From positions 1-62,844 of the forward strand of contig DJOD01000048.1 in NCBI GenBank assembly GCA_002437115.1: a DNA stretch of 62,844 bases, in the 5' to 3' direction. Below are positions 34,549-43,554 of this stretch, in pieces. A program made the position numbers and the translations under genes. Within the stretch, counting starts at the first letter, position 1; every line of letters begins with the position of its first letter. This stretch comes from Prevotella sp. UBA6447. GTDB lineage: Bacteria; Bacteroidota; Bacteroidia; Bacteroidales; Bacteroidaceae. A model generated the notes under the pieces. The model saw nothing but the letters and a program-made list of their open reading frames with translations, ran no database searches and had not been told where the DNA came from.

Positions 34549-34716
34549 CATACTTTTCTGTATCATCCATTTAAGGCTGGTACGAAAGAGAACGTCTCTG
34601 ACGTGCTGAGACGATTGCCGGGAACGAAGGTTAGAGAAACGGGAAAGGTAAAGTATGAGTGGAAGAACATTGATAAAATTCTTGTCAATGGCATTGATGT
34701 TGTATTTATACGTTGA
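34549..34716 (+). pseudogene. Remnant of an outer-membrane barrel (TonB-receptor-like) gene
   Basis: A short frame between stops translates to a stretch containing KENVSDVLRRLPGTKV, ETGKVKYEW and IDKILVNG. This is the plug-region signature of Bacteroidota barrel proteins (GTEENVxDVLxxLPG, then xxGxIxYxxKxIDKxLxxG). Both large barrels at the right of the window have the same block (SMLDDLIRQMPG and SMLESLVRNIPG). There is no start, signal peptide or barrel, so it is a leftover. The rest of 34317-34960 holds nothing I can assign. Confidence 0.55.
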
Positions 34717-34961
34717 CGGCTGAAACAGTGGAACAAAGCGAATCTTGTGTAGTTTTCCACGTAATTTGTTATCCTTTTGCGCAAAATAATAGCTTAATAT
34801 AGTATGCTATCTACTGACATTCAATAAGTTACGGTCGCTAAAAGACTTGTGCGCTTTGGTTGGGATAGAGAGTAATTATTTTCTACTATTATTTTCTATT
34901 TACCAAGAATGACTTCTTGGAAAAAAATACAGGGAATGGATGGATTCTGAGATAAGAAAAC

Positions 34962-34996
34962 CAAAAAATCCCATCCGCCTTATTGGCGAATGGGAT
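34962..34996 (-). terminator. Terminator of proS
   Basis: A 12-bp stem atcccatccgcc with ggcgaatgggat (one wobble), followed on the minus strand by a T run. Confidence 0.75.
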
Positions 34997-35022
34997 GGCT
35001 TAAAGAGGGATAGGATGTGCTT

Positions 35023-36507
35023 CTAGTAGGCGCGCGCCACGATAACCCAGCTCTTTGCGGGCTTGCCGCTCACCATGTCAACGGCACCCTCCTTCTGCTC
35101 GTAGCCGTAGGGGATGCAACGGATGGTGGCCTGTGTGTCCTCCTTAATCTTGGCCTCGGTCTCGGCGGTCCCGTCCCAGGGGCAGAGGAAGAAGCCGCCG
35201 TCCTTGATGCGCTCCTTGAACTCGTCGTAACTGGTGCACTCATAAATCTTGCTGTCGCGCAGTTTGCGGGCCTTTTCGAAGATGTTGCGCTGGATGTCGT
35301 CGAGCGTGTTCTTCACGCGTTCCACGATGCCGTCGAACGACACGTTCTCCTTCTCAAGCGTGTCGCGGCGCATGATCTCGATGGTGTTGTTCTCCAGGTC
35401 GCGGCCGCCCATGACGAGGCGCACGGGCACGCCCTTCAGTTCGTAGTCGGCAAACTTGAAGCCCGGGCGCTTGTTGTCGGCGTCGTCATACTTCACGCTG
35501 ATGCCCAGCTCGCGCAGCTGGTCGATGGCGGGCTGCAGCTTGGCTGTGATGGCCTGGAGCTGCTCCTCATTTTTGTTGATGGGGATGATGACCACCTGGA
35601 TGGGCGCGAGCTTCGGGGGCAACACCAGTCCGTTGTCGTCGGAGTGGACCATGATGAGAGCGCCCATGAGGCGGGTGGACACGCCCCACGACGTGGCCCA
35701 CACGTATTCGGGCTTGTTGTCCTTGTTGAGGTAAGTCACGTCGAAGCTCTTGGCGAAGTTCTGCCCCAGGAAGTGGCTGGTGCCGCTCTGCAGGGCCTTC
35801 CCGTCTTGCATCATGGCCTCGATGGTGTAGGTCTGCAAGGCACCAGCGAAACGCTCCGTCTCGCTCTTCTCGCCACGGATGACGGGCACGGCCATCACAT
35901 CCTCCACGAAGTCGGCGTAGCAATGTAGCATGGTCTTGGCCTCCTCCTCAGCCTCGGCCGCGGTGGCGTGGGCGGTGTGGCCTTCCTGCCACAGGAACTC
36001 AGACGTGCGCAGGAAGGGGCGTGTGCGCATCTCCCAACGCATCACGTTGCACCACTGGTTGCACTTGATGGGCAGGTCGCGCCAAGAGTGAATCCAGTTC
36101 TTGTAGGTGTGCCAAATCATCGTTTCCGACGTGGGTCGGATGATGAGTTCCTCGTCGAGCTTGGCCTCCGGATCCACGATGATATTCTTGCCGTCGTCGC
36201 TGGTCTTCAGGCGGTAGTGGGTCACCACGGCGCTCTCCTTGGCAAAGCCTTTGACGTGCTCGGCCTCGCGGGCGAAGAAGCTCTTCGGTATGAGCAGTGG
36301 GAAATAGGCGTTCTGCACGCCCAGCTTCTTGAATTCCTTGTCGAGGCCAGCTTGGATTTTCTCCCAGATGGCATAGCCGTAAGGCTTGATGATCATGCAT
36401 CCGCGTACAGGAGCCTGCTCGGCGAGGTCGGCCTTGGTCACCAGGTCGTTGTACCACTGGCTGTAGTCGTCAGCGCGCTTGGTAAGATGTTTCAGTTCTT
36501 TTGCCAT
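35023..36507 (-). CDS. proS: Prolyl-tRNA synthetase, archaeal/eukaryote-type
   Basis: A class II synthetase of 494 residues. Motif 2 region is visible as CNVMRWEMRTRPFLRTSEFLW, with RPTSETMI before it. The protein opens with KRADDYSQWYNDLV and ends with the extra C-terminal zinc-type domain finishing in ...WVIVARAY. It has no editing insertion, as expected for the short type used by Bacteroidota. It charges tRNA-Pro. Monocistronic, with its own promoter and terminator. Confidence 0.95.
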   Translation of the reverse strand: MAKELKHLTKRADDYSQWYNDLVTKADLAEQAPVRGCMIIKPYGYAIWEKIQAGLDKEFKKLGVQNAYFPLLIPKSFFAREAEHVKGFAKESAVVTHYRLKTSDDGKNIIVDPEAKLDEELIIRPTSETMIWHTYKNWIHSWRDLPIKCNQWCNVMRWEMRTRPFLRTSEFLWQEGHTAHATAAEAEEEAKTMLHCYADFVEDVMAVPVIRGEKSETERFAGALQTYTIEAMMQDGKALQSGTSHFLGQNFAKSFDVTYLNKDNKPEYVWATSWGVSTRLMGALIMVHSDDNGLVLPPKLAPIQVVIIPINKNEEQLQAITAKLQPAIDQLRELGISVKYDDADNKRPGFKFADYELKGVPVRLVMGGRDLENNTIEIMRRDTLEKENVSFDGIVERVKNTLDDIQRNIFEKARKLRDSKIYECTSYDEFKERIKDGGFFLCPWDGTAETEAKIKEDTQATIRCIPYGYEQKEGAVDMVSGKPAKSWVIVARAY

Positions 36508-36641
36508 GTTATGTCTTTACCTTTTATATAAAAATCTTCACCCATGGAGCACGCCTCCTGCCCCAATGGTTGTAGGGATTTCCCCATCGTGAAGTAGGCG
36601 TTTTCCATTTTTCCAATGCCTTTGATTGGTTAATTTTGCCG

Positions 36642-36649
36642 CAAAGTTA
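36642..36649 (-). promoter_or_regulatory. Promoter -7 box for proS
   Basis: Minus-strand TAACTTTG. It lies about 45 bases from the oppositely directed TAACTTTG at 36693. Confidence 0.5.
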
Positions 36650-36692
36650 CGAAAAAAAATATTCAAAAGAACCTATCTCGGGAAAAAAGCCG

Positions 36693-36700
36693 TAACTTTG
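36693..36700 (+). promoter_or_regulatory. Promoter -7 box for the OmpA-like gene
   Basis: TAACTTTG 40 bases before the ATG at 36740. Confidence 0.5.
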
Positions 36701-36739
36701 CGTGTAAGTAAATAACAAAAATAAATTGAAGTAAGCATT

Positions 36740-37426
36740 ATGAAAAGAATGAAAGTTGCTACAGTGGGTTTATGCGCGCTCACGCTTGTGGGCGCAGGTT
36801 GTTCCACCAAGACGGGCACAGGAGCCCTTATCGGCACAGGCTCTGGAACCGCCGTGGGTGCCCTCATCGGTGCCCTTGCCGGCAACACGGCTGTCGGCGC
36901 GGCCATTGGAGCTGCTGTCGGCGCTGGCACGGGAGCGCTCATTGGCAAGCACATGGACAAGGTGGCGGCCGAGGCTGCTGCCAAGGTCGAAAATGCTAAG
37001 GTCGAGGAAGTGACTGATGCCAACGGCTTGAAGGCCGTGAAGGTGACATTCGACAATGGCATCCTTTTCAACGTGGGCAAGTATGCCCTGCAGGCCGCGG
37101 CCAAGAATGAGCTGTCGAAGTTTTCCACGGTGCTGAAGAACAACGCCGACTTGCAAGTGGACATTCAGGGCTACGCCTCTTCAGACGGCTCCGATGAGGT
37201 GAACCAGGTGCTTTCCGAAAACCGCGCAAACGCCGTGAAAAACTACTTGGTAAGCACGTGCGGCGTGCCCAGTTCACAAATCAAGAACGCCAAGGGCTTT
37301 GGCGAGACCAACTTGGTGACGAACGCTGATGGCACAGAGAACGTGAAGGCAAGCCGCCGCGTGGAGGTTTACCTGTATGCCTCCAAGGCCATGATTGAAA
37401 AGGCCAACGCTGGTAAGCTCGATTAA
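36740..37426 (+). CDS. OmpA-family lipoprotein with glycine-zipper domain
   Basis: A 228-residue envelope protein. The lipobox LVGAGC puts the lipidated cysteine at 21. A glycine-zipper segment follows (about 26-72, with repeated GALIG, GAAIGAAVGAG), able to insert in or pack against membrane. An OmpA-like peptidoglycan-binding domain (about 105-215) carries DIQGYASSDGSDEVNQVLSE and ASRRVEVYL. It probably tethers the outer membrane to the cell wall. Confidence 0.9.
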   Translation: MKRMKVATVGLCALTLVGAGCSTKTGTGALIGTGSGTAVGALIGALAGNTAVGAAIGAAVGAGTGALIGKHMDKVAAEAAAKVENAKVEEVTDANGLKAVKVTFDNGILFNVGKYALQAAAKNELSKFSTVLKNNADLQVDIQGYASSDGSDEVNQVLSENRANAVKNYLVSTCGVPSSQIKNAKGFGETNLVTNADGTENVKASRRVEVYLYASKAMIEKANAGKLD

Positions 37427-37497
37427 AAATAGACTTGTAACACAATGAGCGTATGGGGTGTTGGCGCGTGTTGGCGCGCCGACATCCCTGTTTTGCC

Positions 37498-38214
37498 ATG
37501 GTAAAGAAAATCGTCAAGTGGGCGGCCAGCCTCTTTTTTGCCTCTACTATTCTCGCGGTGGTGGCTTATCGTTTTATACCCGTTTATTTAACGCCCCTCA
37601 TGTTGATCAGGTGCGTGCAGATGGGTAGTCTCACCATCCACCACCATTGGTTGCCCCTGGAAGAGATGTCGAAGCACATGCCCGTGGCCGTCATGGCTTC
37701 GGAAGACTCGCGCTTTCTGCTCCACCACGGTTTCGACTTCAACGCCATTGGCAATGCAGCCAGGCGAAACATGGCCAACGGGAAAGGTGGAAAGCGGTAT
37801 GGCGCGAGCACCATATCGCAGCAGACGGCCAAGAACGTGTTCTTGTGGCCAGGGCGGTCTTGGGTCAGGAAAGGCTTTGAGGTCTATTTTACGGCGTTGA
37901 TAGAGCTTTTCTGGAGCAAGCAGCGCATTATGGAGGTTTACCTCAATTCCATTGAGATGGGCGACCGCATCTATGGCGTTGACGCCTGTGCGGAATACAA
38001 CTTTGGAAAGGCGGCCAGCGAACTCACGCGGGCCGACTGTGCGCTCATAGCGGCCACGTTGCCTAACCCACGGAGGTTCTCCTCCAAGACGCCGGGACCC
38101 TATATGCGCAAGCGTCAACGCCAAATCTTGAATAACATGCGTTACATACCAGCTTTCCCCAAGGAGGGCGAGGACTACGACCCGCGCACGGCCGTGGGAA
38201 GCACCTACAGGTAA
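37498..38214 (+). CDS. mtgA: Monofunctional biosynthetic peptidoglycan transglycosylase
   Basis: A 238-residue GT51 enzyme polymerising lipid II. One N-terminal membrane helix (WAASLFFASTILAVVAYRF). The catalytic Glu lies in VMASEDSRFLLHHGFDF. Other motifs are GASTISQQTAKNVFLWPGRS, KQRIMEVYLNSIEMG and AALIAATLPNPRRF-like text. There is no transpeptidase domain. The start at 37498 precedes a basic MVKKIVKW; an earlier Met at 37453 reads through GC-rich non-conserved sequence. Confidence 0.92.
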   Translation: MVKKIVKWAASLFFASTILAVVAYRFIPVYLTPLMLIRCVQMGSLTIHHHWLPLEEMSKHMPVAVMASEDSRFLLHHGFDFNAIGNAARRNMANGKGGKRYGASTISQQTAKNVFLWPGRSWVRKGFEVYFTALIELFWSKQRIMEVYLNSIEMGDRIYGVDACAEYNFGKAASELTRADCALIAATLPNPRRFSSKTPGPYMRKRQRQILNNMRYIPAFPKEGEDYDPRTAVGSTYR

Positions 38215-38248
38215 GGCGCATACCGCACACTTCATACCACTTCACCAC

Positions 38249-40765
38249 ATGAAATCTGAACAGGAACTTCTCGAACAACTCAATGACAACCAACGTCAGG
38301 CGGTAGTCTATTGCGACGGGCCACAGCTTGCCATTGCCGGAGCAGGGTCAGGAAAGACGCGTGTGCTCACCTTTAAGATAGCCTACCTGCTTGTCCATTA
38401 CGACATGAAGCCTTGGAACATCTTGGCCTTGACCTTCACAAACAAGGCGGCCAATGAAATGAAGGCGCGTATTGCTGGCATTGTGGGGGAAGAAAAGGCG
38501 CGAGCCTTGCAGATGGGAACGTTCCACTCCATCTTCTCACGCATCTTGCGCATGGAGGCGCCTGCGATCGGATTCACGTCCGATTTTACCATTTATGATG
38601 AGGCCGACTCGCGCTCGCTTATCAAGAGCGTGTGCAAGCAAATGGGGCTTGACGACAAGACCTACAAGCCGTCGGCCGTGCATAACGCCATCTCGATGGC
38701 CAAAAACCGCTTGCAGATGCCTGAGGCTTATGCAGACAATGGTGAAGCAAGGGAGCGCGACAGGCGAAGGAACATGCCGGAGACTTACAAGGTTTACATG
38801 GCCTACCAAGCGCGCTTGCGACAAGCTAACGCCATGGACTTTGACGACTTGCTGGTCTTCACCTACCAACTTTTGAAGCATAACGAAACCATCAGGCGCA
38901 AATATGCCGCGCGTTTTCAATATGTCTTGGTCGACGAGTACCAGGATACCAACTATGTGCAGCAACAAATCCTTTGGCTGCTCACGGGCGAGGCACGTCA
39001 CATCTGTGTCGTGGGTGATGATTATCAGAGCATTTACGCTTTCCGGGGAGCCAATATTGACAACATCCTCAATTTCCAGAAGGTGTACGAAGACACCCGC
39101 TTGTTCAAGTTGGAGCGCAACTACCGTTCCACCAAGCTGATTGTTGCAGCTGCCAATTCGCTCATGAAGCACAACGAAAGACAGATACCCAAAGAAGTCT
39201 ACAGCGAGAACGAGGAAGGCGAGAAGGTGAAGGTTCTGGAGACCATCTCCGACAAGAGAGAGGCATCGGTCGTTTGCAGAGAAGTGAAGCGCATCAAGCA
39301 ACAGGAGCATTGCAGGTGGAGCGACTTTGCCATCCTGTATCGCACCAATGCCCAGAGCCGCTTGTTTGAGGAGGAAATGCGCAAGCCGGAAGTGGATATG
39401 GGCGACCATTATCGCGTGTATGGGGGGTTGAGTTTCTACCAGCGCAAGGAAATCAAGGATGTTATTGCTTACTTCCGCTTGGTGGTCAATCCTGACGATG
39501 AGGAGGCTTTTCGACGCGTTGTCAACTACCCGGCTCGTGGCATCGGCGACACCACGTTGGCGAAGGTGATGGCCTGCGCGCAGGAGCATGAGGCGAGCTT
39601 GTGGAAGGTCATGTCCGAACCTGCGCGTTTTCAGTTGCCAGTCAACAAAGGAACGGCCTCGAAACTTTTAAACTTCAGGGCGCTTGTGAACACTTTCGTG
39701 GCACAGCGGGGAACGACAGACGCCTTGTCGTTGGCCCAGGAAATCATAGAGAAGAGTGGCATCAAAGCTGACCTTGCAGCCGACAGAACGGCAGAGGGGG
39801 ATAGTCGACGCGAAAACCTCGACAGCCTGATATCGGGCATTGCCGATTTTGTGCAGGCGCAGCGTGAGGATGGCCAAGGGGAGCACGTGACATTGGCAGA
39901 CTATCTTGCCAACGTGTCGCTGATGACGGATCAAGACTCTGATGATTCCTATGACGACAAGTTGACGCTGATGACCATCCATGCGGCAAAGGGTCTGGAG
40001 TTTGGGACGGTGTTCATCGTGGGCATGGAAGAAAACATTTTCCCAAGCCAGATGTCGGTTGGGTCTCCAAGGGATTTGGAGGAAGAGCGGCGCTTGCTCT
40101 ACGTGGCTATCACGCGTGCGGAAAGACATTGCTACTTGACGTGGGCTCACACACGGTGGCGTTTCGGAAAAATGGATGGTTTTGTCAATCCCAGCCGCTT
40201 CCTGAATGATATTGCTCCCCAATACTTGGACGTTCACGTGGAAGGCGGACGGGGAGCGGGCAATCTTTCGCCTTATGTCGAGCCAAGACACGGCGGAGAA
40301 AACTTTTCCCGTCGTCCGTGGGAGGATGACTATGAAATCGACAGGCCTTATACGGGAAGCCGCGTATGGGGCAGCGACTACACGCGACGCAGCGCCAGAA
40401 TGCAAAATTCGTGCCCTGTTGCCGGACAGTTTATGGCCGACCCGCAGCCTAAGGTTACGGCTCCCCACAAGCCGGAACAGGCTGTCAATCCGTTCTCTGT
40501 TTCTTTGGAGGAAAAACTTCGCAAAGTCGGTAATTGGCGCAAGGTGGAACGAGCGGTAACCAATGGTGGGCGTGTTGTTTCGCCCCGTCCTGCCACGGGC
40601 TCTGAACTGCATGAAGGCTCAGTGGTTGAGCACCAACGCTTTGGCAGGGGAGTGGTCGTTAAGGTTGAGGGAACAGGCGAAAACGCAAAGGCTACCGTGG
40701 ATTTCGATGCCACAGGACGCAAGCAACTGCTCTTGAAATTTGCAAGGCTTCGGGTAGTGGGTTAA
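38249..40765 (+). CDS. UvrD/PcrA-type 3'-5' DNA helicase
   Basis: A superfamily 1A helicase of 838 residues. Motif I is AGAGSGKT (30-37). Further motifs are LTFTNKAANEMK, GTFHSIFSRILR, VDEYQDTN (Walker B), GDDYQSIYAFRGA, LERNYRST, LMTIHAAKGLEF and VAITRAERHCYL. The C-terminal 100 residues end in a Tudor-like module (EGSVVEHQRFGRGVVVKVEG) seen in PcrA and UvrD. It acts in nucleotide excision and mismatch repair and clears recombinase or stalled RNA polymerase. It follows mtgA by 34 bases. Confidence 0.94.
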   Translation: MKSEQELLEQLNDNQRQAVVYCDGPQLAIAGAGSGKTRVLTFKIAYLLVHYDMKPWNILALTFTNKAANEMKARIAGIVGEEKARALQMGTFHSIFSRILRMEAPAIGFTSDFTIYDEADSRSLIKSVCKQMGLDDKTYKPSAVHNAISMAKNRLQMPEAYADNGEARERDRRRNMPETYKVYMAYQARLRQANAMDFDDLLVFTYQLLKHNETIRRKYAARFQYVLVDEYQDTNYVQQQILWLLTGEARHICVVGDDYQSIYAFRGANIDNILNFQKVYEDTRLFKLERNYRSTKLIVAAANSLMKHNERQIPKEVYSENEEGEKVKVLETISDKREASVVCREVKRIKQQEHCRWSDFAILYRTNAQSRLFEEEMRKPEVDMGDHYRVYGGLSFYQRKEIKDVIAYFRLVVNPDDEEAFRRVVNYPARGIGDTTLAKVMACAQEHEASLWKVMSEPARFQLPVNKGTASKLLNFRALVNTFVAQRGTTDALSLAQEIIEKSGIKADLAADRTAEGDSRRENLDSLISGIADFVQAQREDGQGEHVTLADYLANVSLMTDQDSDDSYDDKLTLMTIHAAKGLEFGTVFIVGMEENIFPSQMSVGSPRDLEEERRLLYVAITRAERHCYLTWAHTRWRFGKMDGFVNPSRFLNDIAPQYLDVHVEGGRGAGNLSPYVEPRHGGENFSRRPWEDDYEIDRPYTGSRVWGSDYTRRSARMQNSCPVAGQFMADPQPKVTAPHKPEQAVNPFSVSLEEKLRKVGNWRKVERAVTNGGRVVSPRPATGSELHEGSVVEHQRFGRGVVVKVEGTGENAKATVDFDATGRKQLLLKFARLRVVG

Positions 40766-40858
40766 AGCCTGTGGACGTTTGTTTGTTTCAAATGCGTGTT
40801 GCAACCCATGGCTAAGTCATGTCAAGCCCATGTCCAAAGCTCTTCTCTTGCGATAAAA

Positions 40859-40888
40859 AAAGCCTAAAGACTTTCGTCTTCAGGCTTT
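40859..40888. terminator. Bidirectional terminator between the helicase and the 42-aa gene
   Basis: A 13-bp stem, aaagcctaaagac with gtcttcaggcttt around a tttc loop, A-rich on the left and T-rich on the right. The stop codon of the 42-residue gene (40864-40866) lies inside its left arm. Confidence 0.75.
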
Positions 40889-40992
40889 GTTATTGTTCGT
40901 TTTAGTTTAGGCATGTGCTTCTTGTTTCGAAGCCATGCCCTTTTCCGTTCTTCATATTCTTCTCGATGACGTTCAAGAAAATTATCAGCCAT
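40864..40992 (-). CDS. Small basic 42-residue protein
   Basis: The frame reads MADNFLERHREEYEERKR and ends KPEDESL. It is highly charged and helical, with no membrane segment or cysteine. I recall similar short MADNxLExxxxEYxxRK proteins in Bacteroidales, but have no function for them. It starts 27 bases after the DUF4270 stop and would be the last gene of that operon. Its stop codon is built into the terminator stem, so its 3' end is fixed by RNA structure. Confidence 0.6.
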   Translation of the reverse strand: MADNFLERHREEYEERKRAWLRNKKHMPKLKRTITKPEDESL

Positions 40993-41019
40993 TGCTTGTA
41001 AATGATTTTAAAGAGTCGG

Positions 41020-42477
41020 TTACTTGAAGCGACTATAGATGACATTTATCTTGATTGGACTTTCGTCTGTTTCCGTGCCCTTGACAAGGCGTGTGCTTGT
41101 TAGCGACATGTCGTTGCTCACCTTCACGACGGTTTTTGTTCCCGAGGATGTTGTCGTGGTCGATACCTGGACAGGCACCAATACGACCTTGTTCCAGTTG
41201 GCAGACTTTTTGTCGCTGTTGTACATGGCTGCAATCATGCCCGATATATTGTTGAACGTATAGCTGTTGTCGAAATTGCCGTTAGCAGCATCGTATGACC
41301 ACTTGGTCAAGAACGAGTTCTTGTTGTTGTAGATGTTGTTGTTTTCGAAGAACGAATATAACGAGTCTTCGGGTATCATCAATATTTGTTGGGGAACATC
41401 AAAAGCGTGATCGCTTGTGGTCTTGTTGTTCAGGCGTTGCAGTTCCAACTTGGCAGAGGTAATGGTGTCGTTTTCATGACCTTCCATTATCTTCTCCACA
41501 GGAAGCGTCAGTTCCGTGAAGATGCCTGCCGGGGTCTTGAGATAGGTGCACGACTCGTCTTGTGCCAGCTTCTCCATCGATTGCTTGTCATTGGTGATGG
41601 TGGAAGTCTGAAGAACCTCTTCCGTGCCCCAAAAAACCGCTGCAGAATGATACAACGAGTCATCCTCCACATGGCTGAAATACACATCCAGTTGTGATTG
41701 GGAGATGTAGGCCATGTTTCCTACACCATTCTGATGTTTGAAGAAGAAGCCTGGAACCACGTTGTTTCTGAATGAAAAAGCGTCCTTGAAGTTAGACGGG
41801 TCGTCATAATATTTCTGCATGACGTATGTGCCATAGCTGTCGTAAGTCTTTCCGTTCTTGTCGGTGTACGGTCCCTTTAGTTTAATGGTTATGTAGGGTG
41901 TGTACGTTGACGTGTCACGCGTGCTTTGCTTCACGTTGTAGTCGATAAGGGTGTAGACTTTGTCTTTTTTTAGTCCATCCTTTCGGATATATCCATTGTC
42001 CATTGGGCTGAAGTTGCTGTAGTAAGAGCGATCTTCATTCATAGGAGTTCCCATCTCGTATGCAGTCAACTTCATCAGCTGTGTGGAGTCGCCATATAGG
42101 CTTCCGAAGAAGAGGCGGATTTCACAGGAGTCAGCCTTCACCACGCCCCTTTGCTCATTGCCTTTGGAATCTGTTGTCACCAGGTTTGCCTTTTTCGGAA
42201 AGGTGAAATCTTCCAAGTTGTTAAACTGCGCCATGAAGTCGCCCGTGATGTAGGCACCCGTTTCCGGGTCTCTCACTTTTCCCAGATAGCCCGTTGTGTT
42301 GCGCGACAATACCGAATCTGCCACGATGGAGCGGCTGGCCACGTTGTATGTCTGCGCGGAAATCTCAAGTCCGTCGCGGTTATCATTGAGAGAAGAACCT
42401 ATGGTGTCGGTTGTCGTGTCACAGCTTGCCAAAGCGATGGCCGCGAGGGAGAGGACAACGAATAATTTAGAATTCAT
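41020..42477 (-). CDS. DUF4270 lipoprotein
   Basis: A 485-residue lipoprotein. The signal ends in the lipobox IALASC with the lipidated Cys19. The start of the mature part, DTTTDTIGSSLNDNRDGLEI, is typical of DUF4270. The rest looks like beta-rich repeats and contains no catalytic motif that I recognise. The family is of unknown function. It lies 45 bases after the short GT5 gene, a pairing I recall from other Bacteroidales. Confidence 0.85.
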   Translation of the reverse strand: MNSKLFVVLSLAAIALASCDTTTDTIGSSLNDNRDGLEISAQTYNVASRSIVADSVLSRNTTGYLGKVRDPETGAYITGDFMAQFNNLEDFTFPKKANLVTTDSKGNEQRGVVKADSCEIRLFFGSLYGDSTQLMKLTAYEMGTPMNEDRSYYSNFSPMDNGYIRKDGLKKDKVYTLIDYNVKQSTRDTSTYTPYITIKLKGPYTDKNGKTYDSYGTYVMQKYYDDPSNFKDAFSFRNNVVPGFFFKHQNGVGNMAYISQSQLDVYFSHVEDDSLYHSAAVFWGTEEVLQTSTITNDKQSMEKLAQDESCTYLKTPAGIFTELTLPVEKIMEGHENDTITSAKLELQRLNNKTTSDHAFDVPQQILMIPEDSLYSFFENNNIYNNKNSFLTKWSYDAANGNFDNSYTFNNISGMIAAMYNSDKKSANWNKVVLVPVQVSTTTTSSGTKTVVKVSNDMSLTSTRLVKGTETDESPIKINVIYSRFK

Positions 42478-42522
42478 GTGAAAGCGCTTGTTATGATGAT
42501 GTATAGTCGCTGTTTTTCAGGC

Positions 42523-43335
42523 TCACTTCTCAAGGATTTGGTTGTAGAAATCTTTGTAGGCGGCCACGTAGTCATTGCCTGGATAGTTGAGCAGGGGCAG
42601 CTCTTTCCCCTTGGCGTATGCCAGCAAGTCTTGGTTGACGTTTTCTCCAGCCTCCACGACACCGTCGCTAAAGTCGATAGCCAGTTTCCCCAGTTCCTTG
42701 AAATCGAATTTTTCAGCGTAAGGCTTGAGCAATTTTGCGTTGGCGTTGCGGAACTCCAGACATTTCTTGAAGTTGTCTCCCAGCGATGTCTTGAGCTGAT
42801 TGTTGAAGAGCGATGTCACCACCTTGGTGTTGGCGAATGACGGGTCGTCGTGATAGGCGGTCTTGATGTAGAGTGGCACGACAGCCGACATCCATCCCTG
42901 GCATTGCACAAGGTCTGGTGCCCAGCGCAATTTTTTGACGGTTTCCAATACGCCACGGGCGAAAAATACCGCGCGTTCTCCGTTGTCAGCGTATTCGGTC
43001 CCATTCTCATCCTCGGTCATGGCCTGCCTGTGGAGAAAGTAGTCTTCGTTGTCGATGAAGTAAACTTGCAGCCTTGACACAGGTATGCTTGCCACCTTGA
43101 TAATTAGTGGGTGGTCTGTATCGTCAATGATCAAGTTCATGCCAGAGAGGCGAATTACCTCATGAAGTTGTCCGCGGCGCTCGTTGATGGCTCCCCATTT
43201 AGGCATGAAGGTGCGGATTTCAAAACCGTTTTCCTGCATTTTCTGAGGTAATTGACGTCCCATGACAGACATTTCTGATTCGGGCACGTAAGGGGTGATT
43301 TCCTGGTTAATGAATAAAACCTTTTTCTTGATCAT
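42523..43335 (-). CDS. Half-size glycogen/starch synthase (GT5 N-terminal domain only)
   Basis: A 270-residue protein matching the N-terminal Rossmann domain of glycogen synthase: KKVLFINQEITPYVPESEMSV, GFEIRTFMPKWGAINERR and APDLVQCQGWMSAVVPLYIK. Full-length enzymes have about 480 residues and open with a K-x-G-G ADP-glucose motif. Here the equivalent position reads SEMSVMGRQL and the C-terminal GT-B domain is missing. It is therefore doubtful as an independent glucosyltransferase. The family in Bacteroidales is commonly annotated glycogen synthase at this length. Start 43335 excludes 22 non-conserved residues. Confidence 0.8.
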   Translation of the reverse strand: MIKKKVLFINQEITPYVPESEMSVMGRQLPQKMQENGFEIRTFMPKWGAINERRGQLHEVIRLSGMNLIIDDTDHPLIIKVASIPVSRLQVYFIDNEDYFLHRQAMTEDENGTEYADNGERAVFFARGVLETVKKLRWAPDLVQCQGWMSAVVPLYIKTAYHDDPSFANTKVVTSLFNNQLKTSLGDNFKKCLEFRNANAKLLKPYAEKFDFKELGKLAIDFSDGVVEAGENVNQDLLAYAKGKELPLLNYPGNDYVAAYKDFYNQILEK

Positions 43336-43426
43336 TCTTCTTTTCTCTGTTAATGATGAAAAGTCAATCAATGGGTTATGGCTCGCTGTATATATGCACA
43401 TTCAACCCAAATTAACTTTGTAGGTG

Positions 43427-43434
43427 CAAAGTTA
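43427..43434 (-). promoter_or_regulatory. Promoter -7 box for the GT5-DUF4270 operon
   Basis: Minus-strand TAACTTTG about 92 bases before the start of the GT5 gene. Confidence 0.5.
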
Positions 43435-43448
43435 CATAAAATAATGAT

Positions 43449-43494
43449 AAAAACGTCCTCTTTTGCATCAATTCACACAAACGAGGACGTTTTT
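43449..43494 (-). terminator. Terminator of the carboxylase operon
   Basis: A perfect 12-bp stem, aaaaacgtcctc with gaggacgttttt, ending in an A/T run on both strands. It lies about 60 bases past the biotin carrier gene. Confidence 0.8.
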
Positions 43495-43554
43495 AAGGGA
43501 GTTTATCATTGTTTGCCCCTTTGAGCTCTTGGTCTAAAGGTGCAAAATGTGAGG

